From contig JBKPDW010000302.1 of NCBI GenBank assembly GCA_046728115.1, forward strand, positions 1 to 7,608: a stretch of DNA of 7,608 bases, in the 5' to 3' direction. A program made the position numbers and the translations under genes. The notes under the pieces are model-generated. The model made no database searches. It was given only the letters and a program-made list of their open reading frames with translations, and was not told where the DNA came from. How positions within the stretch are numbered: position 1 is the stretch's first letter; every line of letters begins with the position of its first letter. Of this stretch, positions 1-5,821 are shown one piece after another. This stretch comes from CAVSWN01 sp046728115 (lineage in GTDB: Bacteria; Acidobacteriota; Vicinamibacteria; Vicinamibacterales; CAVVIG01).

Positions 1-1231
1 CAAGCGCGCGTTGGGCTTCGTAGAGGTTCCGCGTTTCTCCAGGATCCTGATCCAGATCGTAGAGCTCGGGTCGCGGCGCCTCGATATATTTGAAGCGGGT
101 CGACGTCAGCGCTCGCAGCTCGCTCCAGCCGAAGTGGTGCCTCGGGTACATCGCCTCCGAGTACGCCGCAAGACTGAGCTGGCTGACGGCACCCGACATC
201 AGCGGGACGAGCGACCGCCCGTCGACCTCGCCCTCGAGCCTGACGCCGAGCAGATCGAGGATGGTGGGAAGCAGATCGACGGTCCGGACGACATCTTCCA
301 CGCGTCGGCCGGACAGCCCATCGTAGGGACTGAGGATCACGAACGGCACGCGAACGGCCGCTTGGTAGACGAAGAAGCCGTGGGTGCTCTCGCCGTGCTC
401 GCCAAGGCTTTCGCCATGATCGCCCACGACGGCGACGATGGTTTTGCGAAGCAGATCGCGCGATTCGAGGAAGTTCAGCAGGCGGCCTATCTGCGCATCG
501 ACGAACGCCACCTCTCCGAGATACGGACGATCGGCGAACTGCTCCCGATAGGGCGGCGGCGGCGAATACGGAGAGTGCGCGTCGTAGAAATGAACCCAGC
601 CAAAGAAGCGTGAGCTCCGGGTGTTCTCCAGCCATCGCAACGCGGCATCCGCCACCTCGTTTCCAGGACGCTCGACAGCCGCCACGGCTGCGTCGGCTTT
701 CGAGAGGTCGAAGTCGTCGAAGTAGGTGTCGAATCCCTGTCCGATGCCCCAGCGCCGATCGAGCACGTAGGCGCCGACGAAACCGCCCGTCTGAAAGCCG
801 TTCGCTTTCAGCCGCTCTGCGAGCGTGACCTCTGAGTCGGCCAGGAAGAAGCCGCCGTTGTCGCGAACGCCGTGGCCCGGGGGAAACTTCGACGTGAAGA
901 GCGACGCGTGCGCCGGGAGTGTCAGCGGCGCCGGCGCAACGGCATGCGCAAACAAAGCGCCGCTCTTGGCGAGCCGATCGATGACAGGCGTCCGGCTGGC
1001 GGCCGACCCGTAGGCGCCGATGGCATCCGCCCGCGTCGTGTCGAGCGTAATGAGGAGCAGATTGAGGTCCGACGGTCGCTCACCGCGCGGCAGAGCGCCG
1101 AGCGCCGCGCCACTTGGCGTCGCGTACGATCGACGAGGGAGGCGCCAGGCGCTGACGGCGGCGGCGACGACGACTGCCGCGACAGCGAGCGCCGCGATCA
1201 CACGGAATCGTGGCTTCGGGGACTGGGTCAC
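1..1231 (-). CDS. Membrane-anchored sulfatase-family hydrolase with Thr at the nucleophile position (3' end outside window)
   Basis: This open frame runs from a GTG at 1231 to the window edge, giving 410 residues with no stop, so the C-terminus is missing. Residues 11-29 form one hydrophobic segment after a basic N-terminus, which suggests an inner-membrane anchor with a periplasmic catalytic domain. The sulfatase (alkaline phosphatase superfamily) core is clear: LLITLDTTRAD (metal-ligand D64), TPVIDRLAKSG, LTLPAHASLFT (102-113), HFYDAHSPY (214-222) and GDHGESLGEHG (D271, H272), with H284 further on. The canonical formylglycine motif C/S-x-P-x-R reads T104-L-P-A-H108, so the Cys/Ser is Thr and the Arg is His. 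A sulfatase activated by formylglycine is therefore unlikely; phosphodiester, phosphonate or transferase chemistry is possible. The start lies 17 bases past the preceding stop, which suggests translational coupling. Only a weak ribosome site is visible, but no in-frame ATG occurs before the conserved core. Related acidobacterial proteins may carry C-terminal TPRs, which cannot be seen here. Confidence 0.88.
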   Translation of the reverse strand, partial: MTQSPKPRFRVIAALAVAAVVVAAAVSAWRLPRRSYATPSGAALGALPRGERPSDLNLLLITLDTTRADAIGAYGSAASRTPVIDRLAKSGALFAHAVAPAPLTLPAHASLFTSKFPPGHGVRDNGGFFLADSEVTLAERLKANGFQTGGFVGAYVLDRRWGIGQGFDTYFDDFDLSKADAAVAAVERPGNEVADAALRWLENTRSSRFFGWVHFYDAHSPYSPPPPYREQFADRPYLGEVAFVDAQIGRLLNFLESRDLLRKTIVAVVGDHGESLGEHGESTHGFFVYQAAVRVPFVILSPYDGLSGRRVEDVVRTVDLLPTILDLLGVRLEGEVDGRSLVPLMSGAVSQLSLAAYSEAMYPRHHFGWSELRALTSTRFKYIEAPRPELYDLDQDPGETRNLYEAQRAL

Positions 1232-1248
1232 GGCACCACTCGAGGCGG

Positions 1249-2916
1249 CTACGGACGCTGCGCCTTCAGCTTGGCGAGATCGTCACAGCCGCTCGTCCAT
1301 CCCTGATTACAGGCGCGAGTCAGCAGCTCGAGCAGCGTCCGATCTGGCAGCGGTCCCTTGCCCTCGCGCAACACGATCGGATAGTCGGCCGGACGCGGAG
1401 AAACGTGGCGGAATCCACCCGTCCCGGCAGCGTGGATACTCTGGTTTTCACACCCCGCAGGCAGGCCGGCGCTGCACGCCCGCCGGAAGAAGGCGGCCGC
1501 CGGATCCGAGTTCACGCGGTGGAGCACGGCCGACAGCGCCGACGCGGATCCCAGGCGCCGCTCGTCGATCAGCGTGCCGAGCTCGTTGCAGGCCCAGCCC
1601 GAACCGTCGCGGCAATGTGCTAATTCGATCACACCGAGATTCTCACACGCGTTTCGCCGATTCTCCTGGCAGGCCTGCTGCCAGAACGGCAGCCAATGAC
1701 CTCGATGCGTGTCGCCGACACCGCCGACTGCGCTCAACGTGGCGAAGGTCGCCGCCCAGATCGACATGTAGGCCAGGTGCCGGCGGCGAGGCGTCAGCAT
1801 CGTACCGATCCTCGATGGATCGAGGCGCGTCAGCATGGGCGATCGCACCGCACGATCGATGGCTCTGATTGTCAGGTTCAGAAGCGGGACTGGCAAGAGC
1901 TTGTCGTAGAACGTCGGCAGGCCGACGCGACCGAGCAGTTCGTAACACGCGATGACGCTCAACCCGTACAACATGCCGAAAATAATCCGGCCCAGCTCGG
2001 TCCGCGGAGAGGTCGACGGATCGGTGAACAGCAGGTGCATGCCGAGAAACACTGCGATCGGAATGTAGGAGTCGATGAACAGGTAGGTACCGGTCGCCCA
2101 GTAATACGCCAACCCGAAGGCGTACGTGGTCAGAACGGCAGACATCGTCATCGTCGTGACGCCGAACAGCAGCTGACCCGGCAACCCAATGAGGAACAAC
2201 ATCGCGTAGATGTGCGGCGGGTAGAACTGCGTCGTCGCGATTTCCTCGCCCCATGTCATGCGGGTTGTGCCGGTGAGAAGGAGGACGATCGAAAACACGC
2301 CCAGTGGAAACGAAGATGGATTGAAGATGTGCGTGCGTCGTCCCTCCTTGGTCCAGCGAATCAGATCCTTTGCCGCAAACCCGACGGCGATCATCAGGAA
2401 CTGAAGATAGAACCAGTCCTGTTTGAACCAGAGGAACAGATTGATGCTGAAGATGACCGGGAACTGCCCGAAGCCCAGCGTGTAGGTGTCGCGGTGCAAC
2501 CAGGCCAGCAGCATGTCGAACGCGTACGCAAAGAGCAGCTGAGCGATCAGCAGAGGGACGGCGTCGTAGACCGGCCGCCAGTACCATCCCCAGTACAGCA
2601 ACACCGATCCCTGCGCACAGGCCTGCAGATAGTGTTGTTTCCGGAGCACGACGTCGAGCGTGAGCGTCCGCCCTCGTGCGGCGACGAGCAGGCCGACGAT
2701 CCACACGAGCAGGGCGCCGACAGCGCCAGAGAACGACAGGAACAGCGCCGGATTTCTCCGGACGCCCGGCGTCAAGCCGACCACAGCCAGGGCCAGGGTG
2801 AATGCGAGTGGGAGGGCTAGCGCGCGCGCAGGCGATAATGCCAGACGCTTTGTCGCAGCGTCCGGCGTCACCTGGACAGCGCGCGTTCTCCGCGCCGCTG
2901 TCGCAGTTGGGATCAT
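1249..2916 (-). CDS. RnfD/NqrB-like membrane protein fused to a cysteine-paired Sel1/Hcp-like domain
   Basis: This 555-residue protein has two parts. Residues about 33-400 carry some ten hydrophobic segments and two hallmarks of the NQR2/RnfD/RnfE membrane family: HIFNPSSFPLG (196-206) and LLFTDPSTSPRTELGRIIFG (295-314), like the NP and TDPxT...GRLIFG motifs of RnfD. In that family the subunit helps move electrons and sodium or protons across the inner membrane, with FMN on a Thr. No SGAT/GxTxAT-like FMN attachment motif is visible, and the stretch between the hallmarks seems shorter than in RnfD. After the last membrane segment (380-400), residues 405-555 hold four cysteine pairs, each C-x7-C (416/424, 435/443, 481/489, 536/544), in Sel1/Hcp-like helical repeats such as AC-x7-CENLG. 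Paired cysteines suggest disulfides and a location outside the cytoplasm. No other Rnf/Nqr gene is present. UnbU-type proteins near enediyne or ASPIC/UnbV genes are also RnfD-like, so that is an alternative identity. The ATG at 2916 has no clear Shine-Dalgarno sequence; a GTG at 2871 is possible. Confidence 0.8.
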   Translation of the reverse strand: MIPTATAARRTRAVQVTPDAATKRLALSPARALALPLAFTLALAVVGLTPGVRRNPALFLSFSGAVGALLVWIVGLLVAARGRTLTLDVVLRKQHYLQACAQGSVLLYWGWYWRPVYDAVPLLIAQLLFAYAFDMLLAWLHRDTYTLGFGQFPVIFSINLFLWFKQDWFYLQFLMIAVGFAAKDLIRWTKEGRRTHIFNPSSFPLGVFSIVLLLTGTTRMTWGEEIATTQFYPPHIYAMLFLIGLPGQLLFGVTTMTMSAVLTTYAFGLAYYWATGTYLFIDSYIPIAVFLGMHLLFTDPSTSPRTELGRIIFGMLYGLSVIACYELLGRVGLPTFYDKLLPVPLLNLTIRAIDRAVRSPMLTRLDPSRIGTMLTPRRRHLAYMSIWAATFATLSAVGGVGDTHRGHWLPFWQQACQENRRNACENLGVIELAHCRDGSGWACNELGTLIDERRLGSASALSAVLHRVNSDPAAAFFRRACSAGLPAGCENQSIHAAGTGGFRHVSPRPADYPIVLREGKGPLPDRTLLELLTRACNQGWTSGCDDLAKLKAQRP

Positions 2917-2936
2917 GCGCTGAACCCAGGATGAAG

Positions 2937-2973
2937 CGGGACCGTTGAAAGCTCCAGCCTTTCAACGGTCCCG
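2937..2973 (-). terminator. Perfect 15-bp stem-loop between receptor and RnfD-like gene
   Basis: The arms at 2937-2951 and 2959-2973 are perfectly complementary over 15 bp around a 7-base loop. The element begins 7 bases after the receptor stop codon and ends 20 bases before the next start. Neither side has a T tract, so it is not a textbook intrinsic terminator. It could be a partial terminator, a 3'-end protecting stem or a processing site that lowers expression of the two downstream genes relative to the receptor. Confidence 0.55.
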
Positions 2974-2980
2974 ACGCGTT

Positions 2981-5758
2981 TCAGTAGTACGCGCGGACGC
3001 GGAACAACAGTTGCCGCGGAATCGCCCAGGAACTCTGCTTGCCGAAATTCGGGCTCGTGTAGACGGACGTAATCAGGCTGCCAATGCTCGTTTCCTGCAA
3101 TGCATTGCGGAGCTCGGCGCCCAGCTCGAGACGGTGCACACCCTTCCGCAAGACCTTTTGGAAGCGCACGTGCAGCCACTGTTCGTTCTCGCGGCGATAG
3201 TCGCCCGGTGCCAGGAAGTAGATGTTCTGCTGGCCCTGGGGCAGCCGGAACTGGAACTGCGCGCCGTAGGGACGGCCCTGAGTGGCGGTGTAACTCGCCG
3301 AGACCTGAACATCGACCTTCGGGACTTCGTATGAGCCGCTGGCGGTAAACAGGTGCGGCCGATCGGCGTCCAGACGCCCGGTCAGATTGATGAGGCTGTT
3401 CGGATCGCGGCCGACGGTACCCGTCGCTGAGGGGTACAGCCCTTTGACTCTCGAGTACGTGTAGCTCACGTTGGCGAGCCATCGGTTTGCGTTGCGCCGG
3501 GAGAGGCCAAACATGATCCCGTTGTACCGGCTGAAGTAGCCGATGCCGTTCGTTCGGAGGAACTTCGAGGCGGTCGCCGGCGTGAGGCGCGGACGCACGG
3601 TGACCGAGCTCCCATCGGGTGCCGTCACGACCTGTGTTCCGTAAGTGCCGCCGATATCCGTCCAACCGATTTGATCCTTCGATTCCTTGTGCACGAACGT
3701 CGTGCTCACGCCGACGTTCCTCGCCAGCTCTCGATCCACGCCGATCGAGTATTGATCCGTATACGGATCTCTCATGTTCGGATCGATCGCCAGATTCGCT
3801 TTCGAATCAGTCACTGAAAGGATCGTCGAGTAGGTCCCCGTGGCCGGGTTGAACGCCGCAAGCGTGCTCGTGCCCAATCCGGGATGCAGCCCCTGGAGCT
3901 CGCTCAGGAAAATCGGCCGGTAGTAGCGCCCGGCCGTCGCGCGGAGAATCGTCTTACCATCGTCGGTGAGCTTGTAATTGACGCCAATCCGCGGCGCAAT
4001 CTCCTTCCAGGTGAAGAGGTCGCCCAGTCCCGGGACGCTGGCCCCGGTGAACGGGAACGATTGGACGCAGTTGCACAGCCCCCCGTCGCCAATCGACACG
4101 GTCGGATCGATGACCGGCGCCTCGGGACTCGACGCCTTCATGTAGTCCCACCGGACGCCGGGCGTGATCGTCAGGCGCTGCCCGAATGTGATCTCGTCCT
4201 CGGCCCAGAGGCCGAAGGCTCCGTATCGCACGCCCTCGGTTTGTGGCGCCTGGAACATGGCCTGGAATGGCGCGCCATTCTGATCCTGATAGACCACGCC
4301 GCCGGGTGTCACGGCTTCATAGAACAGCTTGTTCCGTGCGAATTGTCCGCCGACGCGGATGTTCTGATCCGCCTTGCTGCCGCCTCGGTAATGATTCAGT
4401 TTTACTGACACGTCGTCGCGACGCGCCTGGTATGCGTACGCGGGCCAGGAACTGACGCTGTTCACCCCCGTCAGGAGGTCCGTGTGAGCCGCCGACGTGA
4501 GGCTGGCGCTCGAGTGATCGAGATTGGGTCCGAACGGAATGTACCCGTACGGCATGCTGTTGACCGTGTACCGCGCCGTAAGCACCGTAGAGTTGGTGAG
4601 CGTATCGGTCAGTTCCGACGCGAACGCGCGAATGTCTCCCGTATACCAGAGGAGCGTTTCGAGAGGATTCGTCGCCGTCGGGAACGGCGGGCTCGTCCAG
4701 TGCCACCATTCGTAGTAGACCACCTGGTTGAAGTTCATCTTCTCGTTGACCCTGAAGGTGAACTTGTGGTTCGACCGGTACTCGTCGTAGACCCACTGGA
4801 AGTCCTCGGGAATATCGGGCTGACCGGGATTCCGGTAGCTCGGACCGGCATTGCTCACGCCGCCGTAGTACCAGACATGGTCCTTCCAGATCGGGCCGCC
4901 GGCGTGATACCCGAAATCGCGATACTTGTACAGCTTGAATCCGGTGCTCCCGAGCGGGCAATTGCACGGCAGTGTTATCGGCGCGCTCGTCAGTGAGCTT
5001 GGCGCCCAGTACTGCATCGCGTCCGCGCGGAAGCGGTTGGTCCCGGCCTTCGTCACCATGTTCATGACGCCGCCTTGCGCCTGTTGGTACTCGACCGACG
5101 CGCCCAGCGTCACCATCGCGAGATCTTCGATGGAGTCGAAATCGAGATAGCCGTAGGCGCCACCGCCGATGACGCTGTTGCTCAGGATGCCGTCGGTCAG
5201 GTAGGAGGTCTCGTTGTTGTTCGACCCCATGACGGTGACGCCGCCAATCTGGTTGTAGTTCGACGTGGTGACGCCGGGAAGCGTCGCCATGTAGGCGGCG
5301 GGGCTGCCCTGACGGTTGTGCGGAAGCGCCTCGACGACGTCCGACGACATGCTCTTGACCACGCCAGCTTGCCGCGGATCGACCACGGGAGACTGACCGC
5401 TGACGGTGACTGTCTCCTCAACCGCCGCCACCTTCAGCGAGACATTGCGCTCGATCGTCCCGCCCGCGCTCGTGCGAAGATCCGTCTCCTTGTAGGACGA
5501 GAAGCCGGGGAGGGTGACGGAGAGTTCGTAGAGCCCGGGCGGAAGACCGGTGAACCGGTACTCGCCCTGGGGGCTCGTGACGGTAGTCGCTGGACCGCCG
5601 GGCAGCGCCGGCGACGTCACGGTGATGGTAACTCCGGGCAGAACGGCGTTGGACTCGTCTCGCACCACACCGATGATGTTGCCGGTGAGGACCTGGGCCT
5701 CCACCGACCACGCGACACACACCAGACCGACGGCGATCAGAACCGTCCGAGATCTCAT
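2981..5758 (-). CDS. TonB-dependent outer-membrane receptor, Oar-like, with carboxypeptidase-regulatory-like domain
   Basis: The product is a 925-residue outer-membrane receptor that would take up a ligand using energy from TonB-ExbBD; the ligand is unknown. The start is set at the ATG at 5758, preceded by AAGGA and GGAG and followed by a good signal peptide (MRSRTVLIAVGLVCVAWSVEA, cleaved near residue 21). The frame stays open upstream to an ATG at 5821, but that would put 21 polar residues before the signal. Residues about 24-110 form a carboxypeptidase-regulatory-like beta domain (GVVRDESNAVLPGVTITV, GEYRFTGLPPGLYELSV). A TonB-box-like EETVTVSG (115-121 region) leads into the plug (LPGV, TDGI, and VEYQQAQGGVMNMVTKAGTN at 222-241). 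The rest is barrel, ending in LLFRVRAYY with the C-terminal aromatic residue used for outer-membrane assembly. There is no STN signalling domain, so self-regulation through a sigma/anti-sigma pair is not indicated. It starts 63 bases after the oxygenase stop, so co-transcription is likely. Proteins of this architecture are abundant in Acidobacteriota. Confidence 0.93.
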   Translation of the reverse strand: MRSRTVLIAVGLVCVAWSVEAQVLTGNIIGVVRDESNAVLPGVTITVTSPALPGGPATTVTSPQGEYRFTGLPPGLYELSVTLPGFSSYKETDLRTSAGGTIERNVSLKVAAVEETVTVSGQSPVVDPRQAGVVKSMSSDVVEALPHNRQGSPAAYMATLPGVTTSNYNQIGGVTVMGSNNNETSYLTDGILSNSVIGGGAYGYLDFDSIEDLAMVTLGASVEYQQAQGGVMNMVTKAGTNRFRADAMQYWAPSSLTSAPITLPCNCPLGSTGFKLYKYRDFGYHAGGPIWKDHVWYYGGVSNAGPSYRNPGQPDIPEDFQWVYDEYRSNHKFTFRVNEKMNFNQVVYYEWWHWTSPPFPTATNPLETLLWYTGDIRAFASELTDTLTNSTVLTARYTVNSMPYGYIPFGPNLDHSSASLTSAAHTDLLTGVNSVSSWPAYAYQARRDDVSVKLNHYRGGSKADQNIRVGGQFARNKLFYEAVTPGGVVYQDQNGAPFQAMFQAPQTEGVRYGAFGLWAEDEITFGQRLTITPGVRWDYMKASSPEAPVIDPTVSIGDGGLCNCVQSFPFTGASVPGLGDLFTWKEIAPRIGVNYKLTDDGKTILRATAGRYYRPIFLSELQGLHPGLGTSTLAAFNPATGTYSTILSVTDSKANLAIDPNMRDPYTDQYSIGVDRELARNVGVSTTFVHKESKDQIGWTDIGGTYGTQVVTAPDGSSVTVRPRLTPATASKFLRTNGIGYFSRYNGIMFGLSRRNANRWLANVSYTYSRVKGLYPSATGTVGRDPNSLINLTGRLDADRPHLFTASGSYEVPKVDVQVSASYTATQGRPYGAQFQFRLPQGQQNIYFLAPGDYRRENEQWLHVRFQKVLRKGVHRLELGAELRNALQETSIGSLITSVYTSPNFGKQSSWAIPRQLLFRVRAYY

Positions 5759-5766
5759 GGCTCCAG

Positions 5767-5772
5767 TCCTTT
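5767..5772 (-). promoter_or_regulatory. Ribosome binding site deciding the receptor start
   Basis: AAAGGA ends 8 bases before the ATG at 5758, and a second purine block, GGAG at 5761-5764, lies 2 bases before it. Together with the signal peptide that follows, this favours 5758 over the upstream in-frame ATG at 5821. Confidence 0.6.
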
Positions 5773-5821
5773 TCTCGCTCCGAGGCGCTCCGGCGAACAA
5801 TCGCGCACACGCGCGCGCCAA

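Noticed and set aside
1020..1868. 282-codon open frame on the plus strand
   Set aside because: It is antisense to the sulfatase-like and RnfD-like genes, with low-complexity Arg/Ala/Ser content and no domain signal.
1696..2820. 374-codon open frame on the plus strand
   Set aside because: It is antisense to the RnfD-like gene, with composition dominated by Arg, Gln, Glu and Asp; a shadow of hydrophobic codons read in reverse.
1643..2965. 440-codon open frame on the minus strand overlapping the RnfD-like gene
   Set aside because: It is rich in Arg, Ala and His with no membrane or domain pattern, and overlaps a gene with clear family motifs. It is a GC-rich shadow frame.
5759..5821. Upstream in-frame ATG of the receptor at 5821
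   Set aside because: It would add 21 residues ahead of a good signal peptide and abut the oxygenase stop with no ribosome site; the ATG at 5758 has one.
5759..5821. Alternating GC stretch with a 5-bp hairpin after the oxygenase stop, as a terminator
   Set aside because: The stem is short, has no T run, and the next gene's ribosome site follows at once, so a real terminator is not supported.
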